From assembly GCA_023078685.1 (NCBI GenBank), contig JALGAS010000001.1, positions 2,852,001 through 2,916,000 of the forward strand: a stretch of 64,000 bases of DNA, read 5' to 3'. The position numbers and the translations under genes were made by a program. The notes beneath the pieces were generated by a model that was given only the letters and a program-made list of their open reading frames with translations, was not told where the DNA came from and searched no databases. Shown one piece after another: positions 1 to 11,831 of this stretch (its first letter is position 1; the number at the start of each line of letters is the position of its first letter). Source of the DNA: Neopestalotiopsis rosae (lineage: Eukaryota; Ascomycota; Sordariomycetes; Amphisphaeriales; Sporocadaceae).

Positions 1-1946
1 GCAAGATTATGGAAAGCAACGGCACTTACGTCATGTTTCCCCCTCTGGCATCTCAACGTAACACAATCCGTGTTCAGGGTGTTGAAGGTCTACAGATTGA
101 GCGCAGCATGAAAGACATCATGCATCTAGTATGTGGTCTTGCCAGCCTCGGTATCTCGTTAGGTATGTCTTGCTAATCATATCACAGGCCGGTCAATACT
201 ACTTTGCAACTTGGTGGATCCAGCAACCCAATGTTTCTCAGCTTCCCAGTCCTCAGGACATTCGTACGGTACTCGGGGACATCTGCGCAAATTCCGATGC
301 CGACATCTCCTTTGACAAGTCGACATTTACCGTGACGGGCTCTGATGACGCAGTCAAGGCTGCATTGCAGGTTCTAGCGACAATCAAGTTTGTGTACTCG
401 ACGCCACACCAGATCAGGGTCAAGATTGAGCTCGCCAACGAACACAAGGAGTTCGTCTCTGGAAAGAAGAATGGCAAAATCAACAAGATCATGACTCAGA
501 GTAACGTTCAGATAATCTTTGATAGCTTCAGAGAGTACAACTTCGATATCGACGTTATTGCCCCCAACTACGACGCCATGAAGCAGGGTTTGGGACTTGT
601 TGAGCAAGAGATGCCCGCATCCATCTCTTTTCATGTTCCCGACCAGTATCACAAGCGCATCATTGGAATCGGCGGACAGCACATTCAGCGAATCATGAAG
701 AAGCACTCGGTGTTTGTCAAATTCTCCAATGCTATGGATCGCGGTGGCGTCAACCGTGAGGAGGACGATGTCAAGGTTGACAACGTTATCTGCCGAACCC
801 CCGCCCGTAATGCCCAGAATCTTGAACTGGTCAAGTCCGAGATTTTGGACATGGTAGATCGTGCTGTAAGTTTAACGCAAAAACCTGTTCGTTTGCACTT
901 TTAGCTAATGTACTTTGCAGCACTCCGAATTCACATCTCAAGTAGTACACGTGGATCGGCTGTACCACCGTCAGCTCATCGCCCGCTTGTCTGAAATTGA
1001 GGAACTCGAGAAGAAGTGGAACTGCAAGTTTGTGTTCCCGAGCACTGAACAAGCAAGCGATGAGGTGACCGTAACCGGGCCTGAGTGGCAGGTTCCCCTT
1101 TGCGCGGATGAGTTCTTGGGCATGGTACCTGAAACCCACGAGCTTGTTCTTGTTCGCACCCCAGCTCTAGTCAAGTTCCTCGAATCACCTGAGTTCGTCA
1201 ACGAGCTCGCCACCAAGTTGAAGGCTCAGCATGAAGTCACAGTTGAGGTTCACGAGAACCCTGAGGAGAAAACTGAGGATGGAGGACGTACCGTCACGTT
1301 GAAGTGGAAGCTCACACGTAACAATACTGGTGGCCTACGTGATGCAATTGACTTCTTGCAGAACCAATTTGCTAAAGCCAGTGTCGAGCCTACCGTGGTC
1401 AAGGGTGCTATTCCTCGCCCCAAGTCCGATTCCTTCGAGGAGTCTCTCCAGTACTTTGATTCCAAGCTACTTCAGCACGCGCCAGCACCAATGGGAACAG
1501 ACTCGCCTACCAAGCCAGCCTTTGGGGAGGAGATCCAATCCCGCAGCACCACACTGCTCGAGAAGCTGCGCAAGCCAGCCCAGCTTCTTTCTTCCCTTGA
1601 TCGCAGAAAGAACAGTTCACACTCTGTGAATACCCTGTTCAAGGGCTCAGCTAATGTTTCCAAGTCGTCTCTGATCTCCATCGAGTCTACTCGAAGCTTC
1701 AATGCTGACCGAAACCCCTGGAACGATAGTGGCGTCAATCTTCCAGACGAGGACAACAACCCTTGGTCGAACCGCCACTTTGGCAACGGTTTCGACAACA
1801 AATTGACGCCTCCAAGCATCTTGCACAGCGGCGGCGATATCACGCCCCGACACGGCCCACGCGGCTCTGGTGACAGTGGCCGGCCTTCCACTTCTCATTC
1901 AACACATTCTGGATACCCCGGTCCCATTGGCGGACCTTTCCGTTAG
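1..1946 (+). CDS. Multi-KH-domain RNA-binding protein, C-terminal part (5' end outside window)
   Basis: Three exons are visible. The first (<1-128, read from base 3) ends at a GTATGT donor; an intron with a TGCTAAT branch point runs 129-187. Exon 188-865 is followed by a GTAAGT...GCAG intron (866-920), and the last exon 921-1946 ends in TAG. All junctions keep frame. The middle exon encodes a KH fold with the GxxG loop in RIIGIGGQHIQRIMKK, preceded by another KH-like repeat. The C-terminal ~170 residues are Ser/Pro/Gly/Asn-rich and probably disordered. KH proteins of this multi-repeat type (vigilin/Bicaudal-C-like) bind RNA in the cytoplasm and affect mRNA stability or localisation; the exact orthologue is not clear to me. 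The N-terminus and possibly more KH repeats lie to the left of the window. Confidence 0.85.
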
Positions 1947-3732
1947 ATTCTCATCTTTTAGATGCTCTACGTGCAATAGCCTCTGGCTGGATATACCCTG
2001 GCGTCAAAATACCCGGTCCATGAATTTGCATTGGTCGGTTTCCAATTGCTGATTTGTGTTTTTGTTTTTGTTTTTTCTCATTACTCTTTTCATTTTGGTC
2101 GTTATCTTTCTCTTGGTTTCGATTCCCCAGGGCAGCTAGGCACTGCTGCGCGCAGATTGACTTATGCTATATCTACGAACCGACATCTATGATACCACGA
2201 GCTGCTCAGGGAGGGGGGATTGGCGTTCGCAAGACCGAGTCGGCGAAAGCGTACTCGGATGATACCACAAAAAGCAAAAGTCATACACGGCAAAGATACC
2301 ACGTGAAGTTGCGGTGATGTTGCGTTATACACCGGCGTTCATCTATAGGAATATTTCAATTTTTCCGATTCTCTCCTTTCAACCGTTTGCTGCGAGTCAT
2401 TTGGCATTTTCAAATAGTTGTGAAATGCAACACACGTGGCTCATGATATACCCAAGAAAGAAAAAAAAATTCCAGGGCAAACCTCGAACCCTCGAGTTCC
2501 TGGATGAAGGGAATGACTTTACAGCGAGACAAGAAGGGCACGGCTCGGAGGTCTTCTGAAGCTCTGATGGGCGAGACTAAAGGGCAGGACGGGGAAATTG
2601 TTGCGGGCATGGATGATGTGGAGGGATTGGCGGTTATGATGATCTATCTTATCGGGGATGAAGTGAAATGGTGGTTGTTGGATTGTGTACGATATCCGAG
2701 GAATGATGAGCAGAGATACCCTGTTGCGCCTAAAATATCTTGTTCAGTGAGTTTGTTGTTGCTTCATGATGATTCAAGGCGGACTTTTGATGGCGTTTGG
2801 CGATGTCTCAGCCGCCCTGGCCGAATCAAGTATGTACTCTGTACAGGTAACTACAAAGGGCCGTCAACAAGTGAGTAAGCTAACCTAGCTACCTCGAGAT
2901 AAGTAAGACGCATGGGCGGGTTACTATTGTGATAGGAGCATCGCAAAGTATTACTGCCCCTCACGTATATCTTGGTGTACGCATAAGAGATGTGCCGGAC
3001 CCGGGAGCACGTGTCCACTTTATCTCCAGTGTTCAGTCGTCAACTCCCCTCCCCGCCAGTCCGCTCGCCAGGCATCTCGAGGACGGCCGAACCTAAGGCA
3101 TCGGGGGGCTAGAGAGGCGGGCGTTGGGCTGGCTCGGCTGGCTTGGCTGGCACGTTCAGGACCTGGGACCTCCATCAGGCGCTCCCTTTTGACCTGCAGA
3201 TACCCCACAATGCACTCCACACTTGGCCGTAGTGCGTCAAGTAAGTAGTAGATCGACGACCGGCAGCCGGTCTGCGGGCGGGCTTTTGGCGGGCTTTCGT
3301 TGGTTTTGTATGCATGTGTAGTATTGTCCCAAGACCTGGACCCAAGCATTGATCACCGGCGTTGAATACAGAGTTCAATCCCCCCGCAATTTACAGCCAC
3401 TTGCACGAACCGGTTGGTCCTGTTTTGGCTTCTCCAACCAAGTACCTCTGTAGGTCTGCCAAGTCGAGAAGAAGGGGGTCTTCCTCTTTCTGGTACCTAC
3501 CTAAGCTACCTACCTATTGTCATTGCATCAATTCCCAATCCAGGTCCAACAATCATTTATTCTACTTACTGCTCTCTCCAGAGAACTTTCCTATCAACCG
3601 GCAACCTTTTATTTGTTCACCCTCGATCTACTCTGAGATACGAAACAAAGTTCACATATCACCGTCTTCACTCAAACACGGTACACATTTCCATACCTAC
3701 TCTTCTCATTCGTCTCGTCCTTTGTTGCCATC
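1947..3732. other. Intergenic: KH gene 3' UTR and acetyltransferase promoter
   Basis: No gene is supported in these 1.8 kb. Short ORFs here lack domains and overlap each other in several frames. From about 3360 the sequence becomes C/T-rich on the + strand, as in ascomycete core promoters and 5' UTRs. It includes a TACCTACC-type run near 3491-3516 and a CT-rich leader directly before the ATG at 3733. Confidence 0.6.
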
Positions 3733-4858
3733 ATGTCTGCCGATGATAAGAGATTTATTCAAGAGGATGTGCCGTTGTCGTCGGCCCCGGAACCTGTCGG
3801 CGCCGACGACGCAATCGACGACACGGATGACTTGGACGACGAGCACGTTGAGATCCAAAAGACCATTTCCAACTCGCGGAAACGCCACAGTCTCAAGAAC
3901 GGCGACATCAAGGTCCAAGACGTGCTGCCCTTTCCCTTCCTGCCCAACATCCGGCCCTTGACTGTTTCCGACCTGGAAAGCTGTGTTGCACTTGAAGACT
4001 CGGCGTTTACTGATCCGAATCATCGATGCTCTCGTGAAAAGGTGAGTTATCATACATGTGTCAATATTGAACTTCTTCGGGATTCTATCCTGTGCATATT
4101 TCAAACTGCAAAAAAAGTCATTTCGAGCTACAAGCAGTTCCCTTTAGGTTTGCCGTGTTTCGGCCATACTCAGACTGTGCTGACACCTATATTCTATAGT
4201 TTGAATACCGCCTGTCAAGCTGCCCCGAGCTCTGCATGGGCGTCTTTTGTACGGTATCGCCCGAGGCGGCCAAGGGCTGGGAGATTGAGACGTGCAAGAC
4301 GGCGCACGCCGTGGAGACGGGCCGGGATGACGGCTCCGTGAGCGTCCTGTTTGCCCACATTGTCGGGACGCGCTGCCGCGGCGAGGTCATCACCGACGCC
4401 GACATGGACTACCCGCGCGACTTTCGCACCGTCAAGGGGACGGCCAACCGGTCCGGCGACGTGGGCCACCGCGAGGACGGCCGCACCGTGGCCATCCACT
4501 CGCTGGCCGTGCACCCCAAGCTCCAGGGCTGCGGGCTGGGCAAGCTCATCATGAAGGCCTACATGCAGCAAATCAACAATTCTGGCACGGCGGACCGCAT
4601 TTCACTGATTGCTCAGAGTGTAAGTCTACATTGGCTGAGTATGATACGTACATGGAGGCCTGTTTTCTGACAACAACCCCAGTATCTCGTCAATTATTAC
4701 ACCCGATTCGGCTTTGTGCATAAAGGTGAAAGCCAGGCTAGTTTTGGCGGTGGTGGATGGCATGACTTGGTGAGTTGGCATTTTCCAGGGCGTCATACGA
4801 TGCCATTACTAATATACATCGAAAGACGATCACTCTATCTGGTCCATCCAGCCCATAG
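3733..4858 (+). CDS. GNAT-family N-acetyltransferase (polyamine/arylalkylamine acetyltransferase-like)
   Basis: Four exons: 3733-4041, 4200-4619, 4683-4769 and 4826-4858, with introns 4042-4199, 4620-4682 and 4770-4825. The last intron has a TACTAAT branch point at about 4807-4813. The product is about 282 aa. An acidic N-terminal ~55 residues precede the GNAT fold (LTVSDLESCVALEDSAF). The acetyl-CoA-binding motif A is IHSLAVHPKLQGCGLGKLIM, with the Q/R-x-x-G-x-G/A pattern QGCGLG. Motif B follows as YLVNYYTRFGFVHKG. This arrangement matches the Paa1/AANAT branch, which acetylates polyamines, serotonin or other arylalkylamines with acetyl-CoA; the substrate cannot be read from sequence. If the last intron is retained, the frame instead runs to 4922 with an unrelated tail, so the exact C-terminus is the least certain part. 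Confidence 0.85.
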
Positions 4859-5400
4859 GAACAAGAAGGTTTCCGCTGCCCAATCTCGAGTTGTTGCAAC
4901 TAGGAGCAGACTTACTTATTGAGGCACGTCACCAAAGTATGTTCATATTTTCCCAAGGAATTTGTTTAGTATTTGTAGCTGTGGGACTATTTGTGTGTCT
5001 GGATACCCGCGATGTGAATCACCGAATACGTTGCTTCGGTCATTCTTTCCATCATGCTGTTTACGGAAAGCTATGGTGTTAGTCTCTTGCCACTGGGTGG
5101 GTTGGGAGTCGTTCGGCGTTGTTCCTAGACAGAGTGAAATTATAGACATGTGGATGTATGGTAGCGGAAATTACTTGCCAATGATTTAAGTCATGATCAA
5201 CTTGTTTGATTGTATATTCCTCATCAATCCTCTTGTCTACATCGTAGACATGATGTAATACCTCTGTCAAAGTAGAGCCCATCGGATTATATACAAGCTG
5301 CGTGAGCTACTCAATTTCTTTCTTACTTTTTTCTCATTTTTACTTTTTGTCTATGGCTTGTCTAGTCGTTCGGCAGCCAGATTAGGTTATTCCACCATAT
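4859..5400. other. Convergent intergenic spacer (acetyltransferase / URA5 3' ends)
   Basis: This 540-bp tail-to-tail spacer is AT-rich and holds the two 3' UTRs. A T-rich stretch lies at 5311-5350. I see no gene or repeat. Confidence 0.6.
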
Positions 5401-6090
5401 CTAGTCGCTGGCACCGTACTTTGCCCTGTACTCCTCTATCCTCTTGAGGTCATCCTCGGTGGCGACGCCGCTCTGCTTGAGGCCGCGGAAGATGTCGTCG
5501 AGCTTGAGGACGGCGACAATGGGGATGCCAAACTCCTTGCGCAGCAGGCCAATGGCGGAGCCGGTGCTGTCGGGCAGGGTCTCCTGGCGGTCGAGGGCGA
5601 CGACGATGCCGACGACGGTTCCGCCCTCGGCCTGGATCTTGGCCACGGCCTCGCGCTTGGCCGTGCCCGCCGACACAACGTCGTCGATGATGAGGACGCG
5701 GCGGCCCTTGAGCGGCGCGCCGACAATGGAGCCGCCCTCGCCGTGGTCCTTGGCCTCCTTGCGGTCAAACGAGTACTCGAGCTTCTTGTAGCGGGCGTCG
5801 ATCTGGGCCAGGGCAAAAGTGGTGGCCGTGGCCAGGGGGATGCCCTTGTAGGCCGGGCCAAAGATGACGTCGAAGGGCAGGTCCGAGGAGGTCGCAAAGG
5901 ACTCATGGATGGTGTGGGCGTAGGCAAAGGCCAGGGCGGACAAGAGATCGGCTCGGTAAAAGTCGCCAGCGTTGAAAAAGTAGGGGGACATGCGGCCCGA
6001 CTTGAGCTTGAACTCGCCCAGGCGCAGGCAGCGGCCGTCGAGGGCGGCGCTGATGAAGTCGGCCTTGTACTGAGGAATGGAGGCGGCCAT
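5401..6090 (-). CDS. ura5: Orotate phosphoribosyltransferase
   Basis: Intronless, 229 aa. It converts orotate and PRPP to orotidine 5'-monophosphate in cytosolic de novo pyrimidine synthesis. The PRPP-binding signature [16 protein letters not shown] is at about residues 130-145, and the substrate-side motifs [14 protein letters not shown] and [12 protein letters not shown] lie upstream in the usual order. Length and order match fungal URA5/URA10 enzymes, so the ATG at 6090 is taken as the start. A very long open frame on the opposite register is a GC-rich shadow. The gene is head-to-head with NOG1 (start 6726) across about 635 bp. URA5 orthologues are widely used counter-selectable markers, so identification is secure. 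Confidence 0.97.
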   Translation of the reverse strand: MAASIPQYKADFISAALDGRCLRLGEFKLKSGRMSPYFFNAGDFYRADLLSALAFAYAHTIHESFATSSDLPFDVIFGPAYKGIPLATATTFALAQIDARYKKLEYSFDRKEAKDHGEGGSIVGAPLKGRRVLIIDDVVSAGTAKREAVAKIQAEGGTVVGIVVALDRQETLPDSTGSAIGLLRKEFGIPIVAVLKLDDIFRGLKQSGVATEDDLKRIEEYRAKYGASD

Positions 6091-6725
6091 TGTGCGTGTA
6101 AGTCAAGACGGGCGGGACGACTTGTGCGTGAAAGTTGATGAACGGAACACAAGGAGGACAGATATATGCACACTCGATTTGAACCAGAGTTTAATGTAAG
6201 TTTGTTCACGTCAGAACTAGAAAGTAAAAAGATAAAATGCTATTCCATGTAGTTCCATCACGAAACTCTACCTAATAAGAGCGAGGCGCGACCATCAGTG
6301 GAGGGGTCCGATAGTGGGATGTCCTGTCCCGCATTTTGGAACTTTTTTTTTTCTCTCTTCCTGCTCATAGCGGACTGGGTCACTTTGAAAGGCTTGACCC
6401 CGCCAAAAGAAAATTGGCCCGGCCATCCAATTCGAGGTCTCCCCTCGGTCCCCTGCTTCAAATGCCTGCAAAAGTGTCAGCCAGCGATAAGATAACAAAA
6501 GAATTAGCGCCAAGATTTCGAGCCACCCGCTATCGAAATTTTGACTTTTCACTCCGCCTTTTTTTCTGAGAAAGTCCCAAAGGTGCCGCCTCTGCCCATC
6601 GATAACGACTGGCAAGGTGAGAGATTGATTCAACAACCACCACCTCCTCCTTTCAATCTTGATCTTTCCGATAGACATTCTTCTACCTACTCTTCTCAAC
6701 GAGCAAGGTTTGATCGATCGGCAAG
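6091..6725. promoter_or_regulatory. Divergent promoter region between ura5 and NOG1
   Basis: The 635 bp separate two start codons on opposite strands and must contain both promoters. Visible elements include an inverted CCAAT (ATTGG) near 6413, a CCAAT near 6429, and an AAATTTT-core run at about 6535-6545 followed by T-rich tracts. That run resembles the RRPE element found upstream of ribosome-biogenesis genes. A CT-rich leader directly precedes NOG1. Function is inferred from position and motif only. Confidence 0.5.
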
Positions 6726-8923
6726 ATGAAGACAACTTGGAAGGACATCCCCCCGGTGCCGACGTCGCAGGAGTTCCTCGACATCGTGCTGTCGCGCACT
6801 CAGCGCCGGCTGCCGACGCAGATTCGTTCGGGTTTCAAGATCTCTCGTATCCGAGGCTTCTACACCCGCAAGGTCAAGTTCACCCAAGAGACCTTTAGCG
6901 AGAAGTTCTCTCAGATCCTCGAGAGCTTTCCCCGGTTGGAGGATATCCACCCTTTCCACAAGGACTTGTTGAACACCCTGTACGATTCCGACCACTACAA
7001 GATCGCTTTGGGTCAGCTTTCCACCGCCAAGCATCTTATGGAAACCATCTCGCGCGACTATGTTCGTCTTCTCAAGTGTGAGTACTTCCCCAGTGTATAG
7101 CCGTTTTCGACTTGGGACGGGCGCTAATCAGTACCAAAAACAGATGCCCAGTCGCTTTTCCAGTGCAAGCAGCTCAAGCGCGCCGCTCTCGGTCGCATGG
7201 CTACGCTCCTGAAGCGTCTCAAGGACAGTCTCGCCTACTTGGATCAGGTCCGCCAGCACTTGGGCCGTCTGCCCGCCATCGACCCGAACACCCGTACCCT
7301 GCTCCTCTGCGGTTTCCCCAACGTCGGAAAGTCGAGTTTCCTCAAGTCCATCTCCCGCGCCGATGTCGAGGTGGCGCCCTACGCTTTCACCACCAAGTCG
7401 CTGTACGTCGGTCACTTTGACTACAAGTACCTGCGATTCCAGGCCATCGACACTCCAGGTCTTTTGGACGGTCCTCTCGAGTCCAAGACGACGGTCGAAA
7501 TGCAGTCTATTACTGCCATTGCTCACTTGAGATCCGCTATTCTCTGTAAGCCTTATACCTAAAGACCCGCTCTTCATGAGTAATGGAGAGTAGGAGGGCT
7601 GGTGAATTAATTTCTAACTATTTGTGATTGCAGATTTCATCGACTGCTCCGAGCAGTGTGGTTACCCCATCAAGGCGCAGATTGAGCTCTTCAAGAACTT
7701 GAAGCCCCTTTTCTCCAACAAGCTTGTCTTCATTGTTTGCAACAAGATCGATATCCTCAAGCCCGAGGAGCTTGATGCCGTGACAACCGAAGAACTGCAA
7801 TCTCTTCTGAGCGGTGGTGACGTCGAGTTGCTCCAAACTTCTTGCAACACTCAGGAAGGTGTCCAGGATGTCAAGAACGCCGTCTGTGAACGCCTCATCG
7901 CCGAGCGTGTTTCCCAGAAGTTGAAGGCCGGCACAAGCAGCAGCGGTGCTGTCGGAGGACGTTTGGCAGATGTCATGGCCAGAATCCACGTCGCTCAGCC
8001 CATGAACGGCGTTACCCGGGAGACATTCATCCCTGATGCCATCAAGGAGCTCAAGAAATACGACAAGAACGATCCCGAACGCCGCAGACTGGCTCGTGAT
8101 GTCGAAGAGGAGAACGGAGGTGCTGGTGTGTACAATGTCGACCTCAGGGCTGACTACATTCTCGACAACCCCGAGTGGAAGCACGACAGGATACCCGAAA
8201 TCTTTGACGGCAAGAACGTCTATGACTACATTGATCCGGATATCGATGCTAAGCTGCAGGCTCTTGAGGAAGAGGAGGAGCGTCTCGAGGCTGAGGGCTA
8301 CTATGACTCGGACGAGGAGATTGATGATGCTGAAGAGGCTGATATTCGGTCCAAGGCCGAGCTCATCAGAGAGAAGCAGGCTCTGATCCGAAACGAAGCC
8401 AAGATGCGCAAGTCGCTCAAGAACCAGGCCATCATTCCTCGCAAGGCTATGAAGAAGCCCCTGTCGGAGCTCGAGGAGCACCTCGATGTTTTGGGTGTGG
8501 ACACGACGGACCTTGGTCTGCGGGCACGTTCCAGCACACACGAGCAGCGTGGACGATCCATGTCTAGATCTCGCCTGGGTACCGAGATGTCGGATGCCAT
8601 GGATGTCGACTCACAGACGCCGCAAGAGAGATTCCGCTCTAAGAGCAGAGCCAAGAGCAGAGCAAGAAGCGAGGCAGCCACGAACCGTCGTGAGGATGGT
8701 GTTACGGATGAGTTGACAAGGACGAATGCCGAGAGAGCAGCCAAGGTCGCTCAGAGGAAGATGAACCGCATGGCCAGACAGGGTGAGGCCGACAGACACG
8801 TTCCGGCATCGATGCCAAAGCATCTCGTGAGTATCTCCAACTTCTTGGGTAAAATTTACAAGATACTAACCAGATATCCAGTTTGCTGGCAAGCGTTCTA
8901 TGGGCAAGACGTCTCGACGATAG
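6726..8923 (+). CDS. NOG1: Nucleolar GTP-binding protein 1 (60S subunit assembly GTPase)
   Basis: Four exons: 6726-7077, 7144-7545, 7634-8826 and 8882-8923, all with GT...AG introns that preserve frame, giving about 662 aa. Nog1 binds pre-60S particles in the nucleolus, probes the peptide exit tunnel with its C-terminal tail, and is released in the cytoplasm. The N-terminal NOG1 helical region ([20 protein letters not shown]) leads into the Obg-type G domain: G1 GFPNVGKS, G3 DTPG in [11 protein letters not shown], and G4 NKID in [10 protein letters not shown]. The C-terminal half is charged and coiled-coil-rich, ending in the basic tail [13 protein letters not shown], which is supplied by the tiny last exon. 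Length and order match the family closely. The divergent neighbour is ura5. Confidence 0.97.
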
Positions 8924-9697
8924 AGAGGGGGAAAATAATGGCGGGTTATTCTATTTGTCCATATTATGCATGAGACAGGGCATGACTTATCGAATCGGCG
9001 TTCAGGCGTCCGTGAATAAAAACCAGGATGTTTCTTAGTTTGCAAGACGTATTTTTATAGTCGAGCTGTTTATATACCCCTACAAAGGCTGCCTATACTG
9101 CTTGTGATAAAATGTCATCGCCTCACATATTTGAAGCTAGGGACGAGGAGTTAGAAGCAAGCATCGAAGTACACATCGATCCATGTACGAAGTTCTACAC
9201 TCTGTTGCGTACCACGATGGACAATACACGTACAAAGGTAAATGCACATCGGGAGCCACCTAGATAACCCACAAAGTAGGTATGTGATTTATGTGGTGCT
9301 TTGGACGAGGCCAATAACCTACTTTATCAATTGCTAACCAAGTACGTATCTCTTCTCTGATCTTGTAAGTTGAAGATATATTTATTTATACTTTTGGTGG
9401 TTCGGAAAGCGCCCAACGGTGGCGGCTACTTTCAAGGTACAGAGTACGCAGTAATAAAACCTAGCGGAAGGACCCTGGTGGGCTGGTAGCTGCCGCCCAC
9501 CTGCCACTTCCTCCCACCGCGGGGCACCAAAAGTTCAGGTTGTGGGGTCGCGTCCATTTGTTCATAGGTTGACTCACATGCATTATTGATTTTCTTTGCT
9601 ACACCAGATCTGCTTCTCTGTGCCGTGTTTAATTCTTCTTCTCAGTCATTCCACCCATTTCACTCCACCCGAGTACCAGTTTGCAACAACAATAACC
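8924..9697. other. Intergenic: NOG1 3' UTR and eIF2B-alpha promoter
   Basis: No gene is supported. The left half is AT-rich 3'-UTR-like sequence. The right half contains a GC-rich block (about 9460-9545), a TGACTCA element (9570-9576) and a CA-rich leader up to ACCATGG at 9698. Confidence 0.55.
9570..9576 (+). promoter_or_regulatory. TGACTCA, consensus Gcn4/CPC-1 bZIP site
   Basis: A perfect TGACTCA heptamer lies about 122 bp upstream of the eIF2B-alpha ATG. This is the established binding core of the Gcn4/CPC1/CpcA activator of cross-pathway amino-acid control. Occupancy is inferred. Confidence 0.45.
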
Positions 9698-10964
9698 ATG
9701 GCAAATGATGGTGATGCTGGTCCTGCCAGCACCCAACAAGCTGGTTCGACCACCAGCGACCTGCCTCTGCGCGGCGTCACCAGCAGCAGTTCGAATACTG
9801 AGCCTTTCGAGTACGATTACCTGCCCTACCCTTTCTATTGCGCCCTCTCTATGGCCTCCGTTGTTACAGTTTTGCAATAACTGCATCCTCTTTATCCGAT
9901 AAGACATTTCATGCTAACCTCATACCTCACTATGCAGCATCGTGGCGACCTACTACCGCCTCCTCGCCGAGGACTCCGACCTCACCATGCCCATGGCAGC
10001 CATTGAGGCCCTGATTGAGTTCCTGGGCCACAACCAAGTCAAGACCGTCTTCGAGACTATTGATCTCGTCAAGATGCAGAGCACCAAGCTGCAGTCGGGC
10101 GTCCCGAACCCCATCGCCCTGTCCCACGGCACCGACCTGTTTCAGCAGTACCTCATCATGCAGCTGAAGCAGCCTAATGCGCCGGGCGGCGCCGCGGCGG
10201 CCAAGGACGATAACATCAACAAGGACCCCGACGCCCGCTTTGAGGAGACGCGCCAGAGCTTGCTGCGCAACGGCCGCCTCTTCGCCGCCCGCGCCAAGAA
10301 TGGTCGCGAGCGCATCGCCGTCAACGCCCGCCGCTACATCGAGGACAGCGCCACCATTCTCACCCTCGGCGGCAGCCGTGTCGTCGGCACCCTGCTGGGC
10401 CGCGCTGCCGAGAAGCACGACTATGGCCACTACATCGACGAGCCTGTCCGCTTCCGCGTCATCTACGTCATGGACCCGGCCTACGAGGTCGAGAGCAACA
10501 AGGTGATCGCGGCCCTGCGCGCAAAGGGCGTGTCCGTGGCCACGATTCCCCTGAGCGCCGTCGCTTTCGTCATGAAAAAGGTCGACATGATCATTGTCGG
10601 CGCCGAGGCCGTCACGGCCAATGGTGGCGCCATCTCACGCCTCGGCACCCTCCAGATCGCCCAGCTGGCCAAGGCCACCCGGCCGCACAAGCCCTTTTAT
10701 GTCGCCGCTGAGCAGCACAAGTTCGGCAAGACGTTCCCGCTGAATCAGTTTGACTATGGCATGTACGCCCGAAACTTTGACCAACACATTCTCGATTTCC
10801 ACGCCAGCAAGAAGGAAGAGGGCGCCGACGCAAAGCCGCGGCCCAAGCCCCTCGAGAGCCCGGTCGATTTCACGGCGCCCGAACTCATCGACGCCTTCTT
10901 CTCCGATCACAAGGTTCTTACGCCGATTGAGGTGGCTAAAGAGGTGATTGACATGTTGATGTAA
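9698..10964 (+). CDS. GCN3: Translation initiation factor eIF2B subunit alpha
   Basis: Two exons, 9698-9810 and 9938-10964, about 379 aa. The 127-nt intron starts with an unusual GTACGA donor and has a TGCTAAC branch point at 9912-9918. This choice restores the family sequence FDIVATYYRLLAED across the junction. eIF2B-alpha is a regulatory subunit of the decameric GDP-GTP exchange factor for eIF2. It senses eIF2-alpha phosphorylation and so gates the integrated stress response (general amino-acid control). Typical family features are TMPMAAIEALIEFLGHN near the N-terminus, ILTLGGSRVVGTLL, and the C-terminal IF-2B Rossmann-like half with KKVDMIIVGAEAVTANGGA. The Ala/Asp-rich insert around residues 95-115 and the disordered N-terminal 35 residues make it longer than yeast Gcn3. 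Confidence 0.94.
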
Positions 10965-11831
10965 GGTGGACTAGCAGTCAGTGAAGGTGGGAGGCAAGCT
11001 TGATTTTTTTTGTGGTTCCAGCATTTGCAACGGCGTTTTCGGTTCTGGGATGGACAAAAATTCCCAAGGGGCGACGAAGAGAAAAAAAAGGATTGATTGA
11101 GTAGTAACTATCGTAGTGGCTTTCACGTTTACCGGAAAGTCTGGGGATAGTAAAAGGCACCAGTCATGGTACATGAGTATTGGCAATCATCATGTGATTT
11201 CGCCTTTCTGAAGGCTGTTGGCATGCGAGTTCCCATTGCGTATGGAAGAAGAAGACCATAGTCAACCAACAATGCTTATCACTATCATGATAAAATAAGG
11301 GCTCTAAAACAAAGTTCACGATGCCTGCATGAAGTCTGGTATGCGAATATATATTTCGGATGCTGTTGTGTTCAATTTGGATTACATGGAAGCGTGATAC
11401 TTTTGGACATAATTTTGAGAAATATTTTCCCCATCTCGGCAACATGGCGCACTCATCATGAGTGCCTGTCGTAATGTGCCCCTTTGCTAGATGCCATAAA
11501 GCTGAGCCAATGAAAAGACTGATACAGTAGCCCAGAAGAGACGCCGGCCCAATGTGGATGATATGAGGGATCATTTTTGATTCATGCGACCCAAAACCCG
11601 ACGCCCCCGTGACCCTCTGGAAGTGAAAGTTGGCAGTAAAGAAAAGAAAAGAGCACAAAGCAAATGCTATGGACATGAGAGGGGATGGAAGAAGATGGAT
11701 ACAGAAATGGTGATGTTGAATCACTCAGATCTCGGAAAAGAATCAACCTCTGTTGGTAGAGATGAGATCGTCTTCCTCTCCTTTGCCAGTGTTGCAGGCT
11801 GGCTAATGGTGACGGAGTGAGCGCATAGAAC
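10965..11831. other. Convergent intergenic spacer (eIF2B-alpha / Egt1)
   Basis: This 867-bp tail-to-tail spacer holds both 3' UTRs. Opposing ORFs of up to 186 aa on the - strand have no recognisable domain and lie directly downstream of the Egt1 stop. I treat them as chance. Confidence 0.55.

Noticed and set aside
3362..3961. 199-aa frame overlapping the acetyltransferase start
   Set aside because: Different register through the CT-rich leader; no motif.
5436..6209. 257-aa frame overlapping ura5 on the same strand in another register
   Set aside because: Ser/Pro/Ala/Arg-rich shadow of GC-rich codons; ura5 is certain.
11164..11724. 186-aa - strand frame between eIF2B-alpha and Egt1
   Set aside because: Lies in the Egt1 3' flank, no domain, and overlapped by other chance frames.
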